From: Umezawaea sp036375055
GTDB lineage: Bacteria; Actinomycetota; Actinomycetes; Mycobacteriales; Pseudonocardiaceae
NCBI RefSeq assembly: GCF_036375055.1
Contig: NZ_DASUSQ010000082.1
Location: 1-64,000 of the forward strand
Direction of reading: 5' to 3'
Length of the DNA: 64,000 bases
A program made the position numbers and the translations under genes. The notes below the pieces were generated by a model. That model was not told where the DNA came from and did not search any database. It worked only from the letters and a program-made list of their open reading frames with translations. Positions 24,711 to 36,900 of this stretch are shown in pieces (within the stretch, counting starts at the first letter, position 1; each line of letters begins with the position of its first letter).

Positions 24711-24860
24711 GTCGCCGACACCCTCGACGACGCGGGCGACGCGGGCGACCCGCGCGCCGCGCTCGGCCAGCACGACCACGCCCGCGAAGCCTGGCCGGAA
24801 GCCCTTGCCCTGTACCGGGAACAGGTGCCCGACGCCGAGCGGGAGCGGTGGCAGCTCGGC
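24711..24860 (+). pseudogene. Remnant of a TPR-type (SARP/AfsR-like) regulator C-terminus
   Basis: In one plus-strand frame the bases read TLDDAGDAGDPRAAL followed by GQHDHAREAWPEALALYREQ and a few more residues. This is the characteristic closing TPR of actinobacterial BTAD/AfsR and LuxR-type regulators (family pattern ALGxHxxARxAWxEALALYxEx). There is no start, no DNA-binding domain and no continuing frame, so this is a decayed fragment. The rest of the gap between 24602 and 24923 shows nothing recognisable. Its existence suggests that a regulatory gene was lost at the junction between Region A and the giant-protein operon. Confidence 0.55.
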
Positions 24861-24923
24861 GGGCCCGGTCCACGGAGGACCGGTCCCCGGCCCCGCGCCG
24901 TGGTCCGGGGCGAACCCGGCGGG

Positions 24924-27900
24924 TCACACGGTGGCGGGCTCGCTGAACAGGTCGCCGGTGATGGACCTGGTCCGGCCGTCGTCGTCCCTCACCAGCGACG
25001 GCACCGGGTCCACCGGGGAGGGCGCGGTCCACGGCGACCGCGCGGGGACGTCGGGCGGCTGGGCCGCCGGACCGGTGTCGGGTCGCCAGCCCGCCACGAG
25101 GCCGTCGAGGAACGCGAAGCGCTGCGGCGCCTGAGCCCTCAGGCGGTCCGGGTCGAGGAAGTAGACCATCGCGGTCTCGGCCAGGTCCTCGTCCGGGTTG
25201 GTGGCGCCGTAGCCCGTGGTGGGCGGCTCACCCGCGAAGTCGGGCCCGCCGTCGGGCGTCCACGTGCCCACCCTGGCGCTGAAGTCCGCCAGCTCGGCCG
25301 ACAGCGCCGCGGCGATGCGCTCGGCCCTCGCCTCGGCCGGCTCCACGCCCCGCCGCTCGAAGACGTCGGGGTGCCGGGCCGCGAGGTCGGCGATGGCCGC
25401 GGCGTGCTCGGGCGCGGTCCCGGCGAAGGTGGAGACGCCCAGGACGTGCGACTCGATGGACTCCTTGAAGTCGTCCGCCGCGTTCCTCGTGTTCTGGTGC
25501 GGCGGCTCGGCGCCCGCGGCGAGCACCGGCTTGCCGTCGGTGTCCCGGGTGCCGAACCTCGCGGTGTACTCCGGGAGCGCGTACTGGAGCAGACCGTGCG
25601 CCAGCTCGCGGGTCGCCGTCGCCTCGACCTCCCCGGCGCCGCCGCCGAAGGAGTTCCCGACCACGGCCATCGGGTAGAGGGTGACCGTGGTGTGCGAGGC
25701 GATGTACTCGCCGGTGGCCAGCAGGAACGGTGACGTGCCCCTGATGGCCCGGCTGACCGCGCCGACGGTGGTCAGCTCCTGCGGGTGGCCCGCGCGGGTG
25801 GAGCTCTCCCGTGCCGCGCCGAGGATCGGCTCGTAGTGGGCCAGGGCGTCCTGGAGCCCCTTGAGCTCCCTGGGGTCCCACCCGCGGGCCGTGACCTTGT
25901 CCAGGTTGGCCCGGCTCGTACCGGGGTGGGACTCCTTGACCGCGGAGGCACCCGCGGTGGAGTCGACCTCGATGCCGTACTTCTCGGTGATGTCCGCCAT
26001 CACCCGCCGGGCCTCGGCGGTCACCACCACCGGGTCCGCGTCCTCCGGGACGGCGACCCGCTCGGTGGCGGGCGCGTGGGGCGGCCGCGGGTACGCCTCG
26101 GCGTCGGCGCGGGCGGGCGCGTTCGGCGCCGCCACGTCCTGGCCGGTGATGCGCGCGTGGTGCTCGGCGACGGTGGCCGGGTCGGCGAACATCGCGGCCA
26201 GGTCGCGCATCCTCCGCGCCACGTCGTGGTTCCCGGCGTACTGGAAGTGCCTCCCGTCGCCCGTCAGCTCGATGCCGTCCGCCCCCCGCTGGAAGCGGTC
26301 GGTGAACGCGTTCGGGCCCTTCCTGGTGGCCCCGTCGCGGTCGACGTACGTGCTGTCGGGCGTGTAGGACGAGAAGTCGGCCTGGTAGTACTGGTGGAAC
26401 TCGTCGAAGAGCTTCCTCGGGTTGTCCGGGTTCGTGCCGTCGACCTTGCCCGCGAGGTCGTGGATGAAGATGAACGCCTCGTCCGCGGTGATCTTGCCGC
26501 GCAGGTGGAAGCCGAACGGGTCGGAGTCCACGATCGCCCTCGCGGCGGCGAACTCGCGCTGGTTGGCCCACAGGCCGCGGTAGCGGTCCATCATCTCGAC
26601 GGCGAGCTTGTGCTCGGGCTCGCGGTCGTGCCTGCCCTGGCCGTCGCCGAACTGGTTCTTCGCGTTGTTCTTCTCGATGTCGTGGAACAGGATCGCCTTG
26701 GCCAGCGCGTCGACCGGGATGAGCCGGGCGTCCGCGTCCTCCGCGGCGGTGAGCTTGAAGTACTGCCCCAGCACCATCTGCGAGTGCTCGTAGAAGGTGA
26801 ACGGCGTGGTGTGGCCCGCCGCGCGTCCCGGCGTGAGCTGCGGAGCGGTGGCGACCTCGTCGAACTTCCGGTCCAGCTCGCCGAACCGCGCGATCAGCTG
26901 GTCGACGACGGCGTGCGGGTCCCGGTCGGGAGCGTTGATGCTCGCGCTGAGGTCGTCCCCCGCCGCGCGCTGCGCGTCGAACACCTGGCCGCGCTCGGCG
27001 TTCCACTGGAAGTAGGAGTTGAGGAACGGGTCCGCGCCCTCGGTCCTGGTGTTGAAGTCCAACGCGGCGCGGTCGGAGTCGGCGGCGACGAGCGCGCCGA
27101 TCTCCGCCTGGGTGGCGATCTCGGGCACCCTGGCCATGAGCGCGTCGACCTCGGCCGGGTCGACGCGGTCGAACGTGAACGTGGCCAGGGCGAGGCCCGC
27201 GCGGGCGCGGGCGTTGTTCGCCACGGCGTTGGCCATCGTGTCGCGGAACGACTGGTCTGCCAGTGCCAGCGCGGGGTCCGTGCGCAGCGCGGTCCCGATG
27301 TCGTTCGACAGCGCGGGCAGCACCTCCGCGGACACCACGGACTTGAGGTCGTCCGGGCTGCTGGTGAGGAGGTCCTGCCCGGTGAAGGCGTCGAGCGCGC
27401 CGGTGACGACCGGCTTGAGCACCTTGTTCTCCGCCACGGTCGCCAGCAGGTCGGGGTCGATGGCCACCTGCGCGGTCGGCGCGGGGCGCGCGGCCATGTT
27501 CGCGGCCACCTGCCTGCCGAACTCCGCGCCACGGGGACCGCTGAGCCAGCCGCCCTTCTTGCCGCCCTTCGCGAGGGCGTCCAACCCGTCGAGGTTGCCG
27601 AGTTCCTGGCGGACCGCGGCGTCCATGTCGACGCGCAGCTGGTCGGCGATCCGCCCTCGGCTGGCGTCGTCGAGCAGCGCCAGGCTCGGGTGCGCCCTGA
27701 CCTTCGCGGCGAAGTCGGTCGCGATCCGGTCCGCCACCTCGGCGGTGAAGTCCCGCTGGGGCCCGCTCTTCGCCCTGAACCCGTCGCGGATGAGGGTTCG
27801 CAGCTCCGCCTTGTCCTGGACCGGTCCCTTGACCTGCTTGACGGCGGCGTCGACGTTCTTCGCGGCGTCCCTGGCGGCGTCGGAGACGGTCTGGTCGAGC

Positions 27901-30900
27901 GCCCGCTGGTAGGCGGCCTGGTCGACGGACGGGACGCCGTTGCCCGCGAGGTGGGTGCGCAGCGCGGCGGGGCCGGTGGACAGGACGTCGTCGGTGATCT
28001 TGCGGACGTTGACCGACGCCGGTCCCACCTCGTTGAGGAACTGGTTGAGGCGCTGGACGCGGGCGTCGAAGCCGAGGTCCTTCGGCCCCGCGGCCTCGGA
28101 ACCGGGACGGGGGTTGGGGATGGACTCGTGGTCGGGCTCGATCCGCGCGTCGTCGGTGCGGTTCGCGGCGCCCTGCTTGACCTGCTGCCAGGTGACGTCG
28201 TGCTCGCGCAACCGGGTGGCCATGTCGTGCAGCCCGTGCGCGTCGTTGCGGAAGCCGTCGAACTTCCACGAGCCGTCGGACTCCTGCTTCCAGGTGAACC
28301 ACGGGTCGTAGGCCTTGCCGACGGCGTCGCTGCGGAAGTCCGGGCTCAGGCCCACCTTGCCCTTCATCTCGGTGAGGGGCGTGACGCGGCCCGCCAGCGA
28401 CTCGTGGGCGAACCCGGCCGTGGGGTTGGCCGGGTAGCTGGTCAGCGAACCGGGTTCGGCGTTCTTGATCAGCTCGGCGAGGTGGTCGCCGCCGATGCCG
28501 AACTGGTTGGGCTCGCCGCGCTGGTCGACGTTCACCGTCGGTCCGGCGACGCCCTCGATCTTCGTCTCGGTGGTGATCTTGTTGAACGTGTCCAGCGGGA
28601 CCAGGAACGACCGGAGCACGGGGCGCTTGATGATCGAGGGGTTCTGGAGGTCGGGCTTGCCGCCGTCGGTGTGCTCGTACTTCGTCAGCCACTGCAACGC
28701 CCGCTGCGGACGACCGGCGCCCGCCCACAGCGGGCCGTCGCCCTTGCCCGTGGAGAAGGTCAGGTCACCGGTCTTGGGGTCCTGCTGGATGTCCTTCCAC
28801 TGCGACGTCGGCTTGCCGTCGGCGTCCGGGGTGATCGTCTGGGGGTTGACGACCGCCGTGTAGATCCGGACCTGGTGGCGGCCCGCGATCGTCTCGATCT
28901 CGAACTCGCCGCGGTTGACCGTCTTCAGCACGCCCTCGTGCCGGATCGTGGTCGGACCGGGGTAGGACACACCGGGGCGTCCGATGTGGACGTTCTCCTT
29001 GGTCGCGTGGTAGCGCGCGCCGTCGCCCGTGACGCCGTTCTCGACCACGTGCACCGGGAGGCCGGTGATCGGGCCGTGCGAGGTGAACCCCCCGTCCGTT
29101 CCCAGCACGTGCACGCGCACCCCGGCCGCCGCCGCCACGTCGGCGATCGTCGCCGACGACGTCACGGCGTTCACCTCGTCCACCAAGGCCTGCCGGGCGT
29201 CCGGCGAGTTCGGCGCCAGCGTCACGGCGATCGACTCGACGAGGCTGGTGCGCGTGTCGACGGCCCCGACGTCGAAGGCGTAGCCGCCCTGCACGTTCAG
29301 CGCGTCCTCCTGCGCCCGCGTCACCTTCGCCCCGTCGGGCGACGGGGCGTTGGGCGGCGCCAGCGGCGAGTCGTAGGACGCCGACGGCGGCGCGGCGTTG
29401 GGCGAGGCGAGCGCGTCGGCGCGGGTCTCGATCAGCCACAGGTTGCGCGGCTTGATCTCCATGGTCGGCGAGTCGATGCCCGCGGTCATGGGGCCGTTGT
29501 CGGCGACGACGCGGCCCTTGCCGTCCTGGTGCTGGAAGATCGGCTTGGCCGCACCGGTCTCGCGGTACTCGTCCTGGAGGCCGAGGAAGTGGCCGACCTC
29601 GTGCGCGAGCCGCCTCGGATCGGTGTCCACGGGCCAGTTGAGCTGGTTGGCGCGGCCGTCGGGGCCGGTGATGGCGATGTGGCCGTGGGCGTCGGCGGGG
29701 TTGGCGGTGAACTCGACGGTGACGTGGAGCTGGTCGCCGCCGGGCAGCCGGTGGCCCTGGTTGAACACCGATTCGACGCCCGCGACCGTGCGCGCCTTGA
29801 CCGCGTCGACCTGGGCCGGGGTCGCGGTGCTCGACGGGTCGAGGAACACCTTGACGGTGAAGTCCTGCACCGTCACGCCGTCGACGTCGACGCTGCGCCT
29901 GTCGTAGGCGATCGGGCCGCGCCACGCCGTGAAGTCGACCTTGCCCGGTGCGATCGTGCTCGTGCTGAGCAGGCCGCCGTCCTCGGACCGCACGGTGCGG
30001 ACCGGTGCGCCGGCCCTGGCGGCGAGGACGTCCTGGGAGGACACGGGGTTGCTCGGGCGCGACCAGTCGGCGCTCGGGGCGTCGCTGTGCCGCCAGGACT
30101 GGTCGGACAGGATCGGGTGCGGGGCCCGCGGGCCGGAGGCCGTGATGACCGTGTCGGTGACCTTGACCGACTTCGGCGCCTCGGGCGGCACGTAGCCCTC
30201 GGGGCGCTCCAGGTCCCAGTCCACGTGGACGTCGGCGCCGTCGGGACGGCCGCCCTCGGCGATCGCGACGTCGACCGCCCCGGCGAGCGTCGCGTCCAGC
30301 GCGGCCTTGACCGCGGGGGCGTTCGCGCCGGACACCTCGACCACGGGCGGCAGGTAGCCGCGGTCGGCGCGCTTGCCCGCGGACTCGGCGAGGTCGGCGG
30401 CGAGCGCGTCGACGGTGGCCGACTGCTCCGGGTTCAGCGCCGTCGTACCGGGTGCGAAGTCGAACGACCGCTCCGGTGACGGGCCGCGCGGGGCGGGCGC
30501 GGGTGCCGCGGACGGCGACGGGGTGGCGGTCGGGACCGGCGGCGCGCCACCGCTCGGCGGCGCGGGGGGCGGGGTGGAGCCGCCCGCCACCGGCGGTGCG
30601 GGGGTGTTGAACGCCTCGACCTGCTGGTCGACGCCGGTCTTGGCGTCCCACCACGCCTGCTGCCGGGCGTCGGCGGCGTTCCTGGCCCGTTCCAGTTCCT
30701 GCTCGGCCTTGGCGATCCGGTCGGCGACGTCCTGCTGGGCGCCGACCGCGGTGTCGAGGTCGGCGTTCGCCAGGTCGAGCAGGTCCTGCAACCGCTGGGC
30801 CTCGTCCTTCGCGGTCCGGAGCCTGCCGTTCTCGGTGTCGAGGGTGTTCCGCGCGGTGTCGAGGTCGGTCACGGCGGTGGCGTGGTCGGTGTCGGCCTCC

Positions 30901-33900
30901 GCGACGGCGACGGCCGCGGCGTTCACCTCGGCGACGGCCAGGCCCTGGTCGACCACGGCCTGGTCGAGCTCGCCCCTGGCCTCGGTCAGCGCCGTGGTGA
31001 GGCCGTTGAGCCGTCCCCGTTCGGTGGTCAGCTCGATCGTGGCGTCCGACAGTTCGCCCGCCAGTCGGGGGCCGACCGGGTCGGGCTGGGCCAGTTGCCC
31101 CTCGACCGGGGCGGGGCGCGGGGCGTTCAGGTGGGTGTCGAGCGCCGTCTGGGCGGCGGCGGCCCTGGCGTTCGCGTCGGTGACGGCGGCTGTGGCGGCA
31201 CCGACCTCCGCGGTGAGGTCGGCGACCGCGGCGGTGTGCGCGGTCACGGCGGCGTCGGCGTCGGCACGGGCCGCGGCGGCGAGGTCGGCACGGGCGGTCG
31301 CGGCACCCCTGGCCTCGGCCAGGGTGGCCACCTCGGTGGCCGCGTCCGCGACGGCCCGCGCCGCGGTGTCCGCGTTCGCCCGGAGAGCGGGCAGGCTGTC
31401 GCGGACCGCGGTGAGGTTGTCGTCCGCGGTGGTCGCGGCGCCCTGCCGGGTGGCGACGTCGGCGTTCGCGGTGGCCAGGTCGGGGGCCAGCCGGTTGATC
31501 GTCTCGTCGGTGGCGTGCCGGACGGCGTCGGAGGCGACCTCCGCGGCGCGCCAGGCCGCCGCCGCGTCCTTCACCCCGGTCTGCGCGGTGTCCAGCGCGG
31601 GCGGCAGCGGCTTGCCGAGCGCGGTCTCCACCTCGGGCGCGGGCATCCGCACGCGGGCCGCGGCGGGCACCTGGAGGTCGACCACGCCGACGCGCCCGCC
31701 GCCGAGGTCGGCCACGACCCGGTACTCGACGTCGTAGGTGACCAGGCCGGAACGGCCCTGCGGCTTGAGGTTGGCGACCCTGTTGTCGGTCGCGCCGCCG
31801 GAGGTGGCGGAGCTGTCCTCGCTCGCGTGCCTGCCCTCGACGCCGCCGGTGGAGAAGCCCACGTCGGGGTTCTTCGACGACACGCCGCCGGAGGCCGCGC
31901 CGAAGGAGACGTCGCCGGTCTCGCTGTGCTTGGACTCGCTGGAGGTCGTGGTGACGGTGGTCCTGGGGTTCTCCAGGTTGACGCCGTCGCTGAGGCCTTC
32001 GAGCCGGGGGTTGACCAGCTTGGCGTAGACCTTCACGTCGGCGTGCGTGCTCGCGGTCAACGCGGCCTCGTGCAGGCCGGGCACCTCCAGCGCACCCGTG
32101 AGCATGCCGGGCAGGTTGGGCTGCAACGACTCCGAGCTGAGCGCGGAGTGCAGGGCGTTCATGGAGCCGGTGCCCTTGCCGGTGATGCCCCGGTTCGCGC
32201 CCGCCGCGGTCAGCGCGCTGACCGCGGCCTCCCGCAGCGCCTGCGCGCCGCGCAGGTTCTCCACCGACGCGGACGGCGGGAGCACGGCGGGGGCGGCGGT
32301 CGGGGTCGCCGGGCTGGGGTTGGCCTGCCAGGCGTTCGCCGTGGCGGGGGCGCCCTGCGCGGCCGGGCGCGGCGTGGTGGTCGGGGCGAACGCCGCCGTG
32401 TTCGCGGGCGTCGCGCCCGCGACCTTCTGGTTGTCCGCGAGCACCCGCACGGACATGTCCTGCGGCGGGCCGCTGGTGGCGCGGCCGACGACCTGGTTCC
32501 CCTTCTCCACCACCAGTTCGAAGGTGACCGGCACGGTGTACCTGACAGCGGGACCGCTGCCCGCGCGCAGGTGGCCGACCTGCTCGGTGGTCGAGCCGGT
32601 CGTGGAGTTCGAGTGCGCCTGGCCGAGGGTGGCCGATGCCACGGCACCCGCGGAACCGGACAGGTTCGGGTTCCCGGTCGCGGGCAGACCGCTGCCGGGG
32701 ACCCTGAGACCGACGCTCCAGCCCGTGCCCCTGCCCTGTCCCTGGGAGAACTTGGCGGTGCCGGTGGTGGTGTGCTCCATCTCGACGCCGTCGTTGACGA
32801 CACCGTCGAACGCGGGCGTGCCCAGCGTCGCCTTCAGGGTCACCTGGTAGGTGTCCTTGCCGAACACGCCGGGGTCGTGGACCAGCAGCGGCACACCGCC
32901 GTCGAGCGCGCTGTCCACCAACGCCTTCACGCTCGCGTCCGACGTGAGGTCGGTGAGGCGCTGGAGGTTGTTCATCGAGTCCTTGAGGACCGACGGCGGC
33001 ATCAGGTCGGTGCCGAGCGCGCCGAGGTTGGTCCTCAGCTCGGGCACCAGGCCCGACAGGTTCGGCACCGACTCGACCAGGCCGAGGCCGAGCGCGCCCG
33101 GCTCGCCGGGCTTCAGCGTCGCGGGCGGGGTCATCGCGCCCATCGGCGGCGTGGTGTGGGCGGGCAGCGGGGGCAGCAGCCCCATGCCGCGCGCGGTGTC
33201 CTCGCTCACCCGGACGAAGACGCCGCCCGGCAGCGTGACGACGGAGGCCGAGCTGCGGGGTGTGCCCCCGTAGAGGGTGTTGCCCGAGCGGCTCTCCCCC
33301 ACGACGGTGACGTCGGCGTCGAGCTGGACGAGCACGGTGCGCCCGCCCGCCGGGGTGACCCGGTTGCGGTCGACGCTGCCGCCGATCTCGGTGGCCTCGG
33401 TGGACGACGTCGACCACGGCGTCCACTTCGCGGTGGCGCCGATCGCGCCCGACCCGGTCGCGCCGGTCGCGGGCTTCATCGGCGTGTTGACGCCCGCGGT
33501 GAGGTCGACCGACCGGGCGCCGGTCTTGCCGTCCCCGGCCTTGGCACCGCCGGTGCTGGCGTTCTCCGTGCCGGTGTCGTCCGAGATGGACACCAGCTTC
33601 GGGTTGTTCAGCGACACCGACACGCCGACGGCGCCGGTGCGGTCGGCGACCCGGCGGCCGTACCTCATCCCGCCCTCGGTCACGCCCTTGTCCACCAGCG
33701 TGCGCAGGTTGGCCTTGATGCTCTCCGGGCTGAACAGCTTGTCGATGCGGTTGCGGGCGTCGGTGCCCGGCACGCCCAGCGCCGAATCGCCGCCCGCCGC
33801 GGTGTTGAGCGCCGCGATGGCCTGGTTGCGCACCGCCTCGGTGTTGGCGACGGCCTCGACGTGCAGCCACGGTTCGACCGCGGGCTTCGGCGAGGTGAGC

Positions 33901-36900
33901 ACCGTGCTGATGGTGGTGTTCGGCGGTGCGGCGGCCACGGTGGCCGCGCCGGGGGCGAACACGGCCGGGTCGGACGTCATGGCGGAGCTGTCGGACACCC
34001 AGAGGTTGACCGTGCCGGTGATCGCGGGCAGCGCGACGGCGTTCGCGGGCGCGGGCCCGCCCGCGGTCTTCGCGACGGTGGTGGGCTCCGGGACCTTCAG
34101 GAACGGCGAGCCGGGCGTGACCCGCTTGACCCACGAGCGGTTCTGGGTGAACTTCGTGACCTCGACGTCGAACGCCACGTCGTGCTGGAACAGCTGGGAG
34201 TTCGGGCTGCCGACGTTCAGGGCGGTGCTGCTGACCGTCGGGCCCGCGGCGTTCTTCGTCGAGGTGGAGCTGGTGTACTTCGCGCCCGCGGCGGGCGCCG
34301 GGCTCGCGCTGGTGCTCCCCGTGGTCGAGGGGATGACGACCTTGCCCTCGACGCCCGCGCTCCAGCCCTTCTGCGTGGTGGTGGAGCTGTCCAGCCTGGG
34401 GCCGGTGGACGCGGCGCCGCGGACGTTGCGGGCGTCGGCCTGGCCGAGGTGCACGGGGTTGGTGAGCCTGGCCTTGACCGTGACGTTGACGTACTCGTTG
34501 GTCGCCAGGCCCTGCTTCTTCAACCGGACCTGCACGCCCGGTCCGAGCAGGCTGTCCATCTGGGACTTCAGCGCGGTCGGCGACAGCTCCGTGGTCAGCT
34601 TGCGCTGGTTGGCCATCTGGTCGGCGAGGTCGGAGGCGTTCCGCCCGGTGTCGCGCGGGGCGCTGTTCGGGTCGGCGAAGCTCGGCAGGAAGCTGTCGAA
34701 GCCGGGCAGGCCGCGCAGCGCGTCCTCGACCTGGCCCTGCACCTGGTTGGCGGGCGCGAACTGGCCGACCTTGACGTTGCCCGCCGCGGCGGCCGCCGCC
34801 AGGTACGGCGGGGCGAAGCGCGGGGTGGGGGTCGGGGTGGTCAGGTCCGGCGAGGTGCCGGGCGGCACCTGGAGACCCGCGCTGCTCGCCTCGGGCACGC
34901 CCAGCCGCACGTAGCTCGTGGCGGGCACGGTGATCGTCGCCCCGTGCGGGGTCTGGACCTCCAGGTTCACGGTGACCTTGTAGAGGCCGGTGTCGCCCTT
35001 GATCTGGACGCCGGTCCTCACCGACGAACCGGTGCCCGCGTGGGACGACTCGGTGGTCCTCGCCGAGTACCCGGCGGTGACGCCCGCCGTGCCGCCGACC
35101 TGGGTGGGCGCGACCGCGCCGCCGCCGACGCCCACGGTGACGTCGAACCCGCTCTTGGTGGACGAGGACAGACCGGTGCTCGTCGCGGTCGACTCGTGCA
35201 GGCGCAGCACCGTGGTCGGGTTGGTGCCGACCAGTTCCGCGCTGACCGGGGTGGCCCTCATCCGCACCACGCCCGCGCGGCTGCCGTGCGGGCTGACCAG
35301 GTCCGGCGACACGACCCAGCCGTTGAGCGCCGGGCCGAGGTTGTCGCGGATCGTCGTCGGGTCGAGGAAGTTCCGCAGCGCGGTGCGGCCGGGCGCGCCG
35401 AGCCGGGTGATCGACGGGTGCAGCTGCGCCGCGACGGTCGCGAACGCCAGGTCGGTGTCGAGGTCGACCACGGCCTCCGGCGCCGGGTGCTCCAGCGCCG
35501 CGCCCCAGCCGTTGGCCGGGACGACCGGCGTCGGCGCCACGGCGGGCGGTGTCATGGTGGAGAGGTCGTCGGGGATGTGCAGCGTCACGTCGACCGGCGA
35601 GGCGGGCGTGGACGCGACGGTGACGGGCGTGCCGACCGGGTTGTTCCGCGCGTCGGCCAGCGACACGGTGTAGGTGACCGGGACGACCGCCTCGACCGAG
35701 CCCTCGCCGGAGCGGATGGCGCGCTGGTCGGTGGTGGCCGTGCCCGCCGTGGTGGACTCGACCGGCCTGCCCAGCGGCACGCTGACCGACGCCGCACCGT
35801 ACGGCCCGACACCCGCGGAGACCACGCCGCCGACGCCGACCGTGGCCGACGTGCCTGCCGTGCCCGTGTGCGCGGTCGCGTTGCCGCTGTTCACGGTCAT
35901 GTCGACCTTGGTCTTCGTGTCCGGCACGGTGAGCGCGGTGCTCGGGCCGAGGGTCGCCTTGACCGTCGCCTCGTACCAGTTCCGGCCGACCTTGATCGGG
36001 AACTTGCGGCCGGTGTCGAGGAACGACTCGAAGTTCTGGTGCAGCGCCGTCTCGACGTCGTTCACCCCGACCGGCGTCACCCCCGGCCTCGACGGCAGGA
36101 GCCCGTTCACCGCGGCCGTGACGCGCGCGCCGCCGTTGACGGTGGAGGCGGTGATGGTGCCGAGGGCCTGGTTCTGCTGGATGAAGGCGGGGAGGTTGCC
36201 GCGCGACGGCAGCACCGGTGTGGGGACGGGCGGCGGGGTGGGTGCCGGGGTTGGGGTGGGGGCGGGTGCTGGGGTGGGTGAGGGTGCTGGGGTGTTGGTG
36301 GGCGGGGTGGTCGGGGTGACCACCAGCATCGGGACCACCTGCGGCTGGGCCGGGGTGGTGCCGAGGATGTTCTGGAGGAACTTCGGGGCGTTCGGCGGGG
36401 TGGGGTCGGTGGTGCGGCTGTCCTGGAAGTCGTGGACGGTGGCCGACGGGCCAGACGGCTTGGGTGCGGGGGTGCTCGGTGCCGGGGTGCTCGGTGCCGG
36501 GGTGCTCGGTGCGGGTTGGGTGCCGGCCGGTGGGGTGGTCGGGGACGGCTGGGTGGTGGGAGTTGCCGGGGTCTGCTTCGGGGACTGCGTGTCGGCGGGT
36601 GGGGTTCCGACGGGGGTGGTCGGTGGAGGCGTGGCCGGGGCGGGCGCGGGCGGGTTCGCCGAGGTGGGCGAACTGGCGGCCGGTGCGGGTGGGGTGGTCA
36701 CCGGCGAGGTGTTCGGCGTTTGTTGCGCGGCAACAGGAGCCGCCGGGGCAGGTTGGGTGCTGACCGGCGGACTGCTGGGCACCTGCTGCGCGGCGACCGG
36801 CGTCGCCGGAGCGGGGGTGGGCTGGGCTGTCACCGGCGGACTGTTCGGCGTCTGCTGGGCAGCGGCCGACGTCGTCGGGGCAGGAGTGGGTGCCGGAGCG

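Noticed and set aside
28765..34134. A 1789-codon minus-strand frame and other very long frames inside the giant gene
   Set aside because: They are out-of-frame shadows of the repetitive GC-rich giant coding sequence and contain only Arg/Gly/Ala-rich low-complexity sequence.
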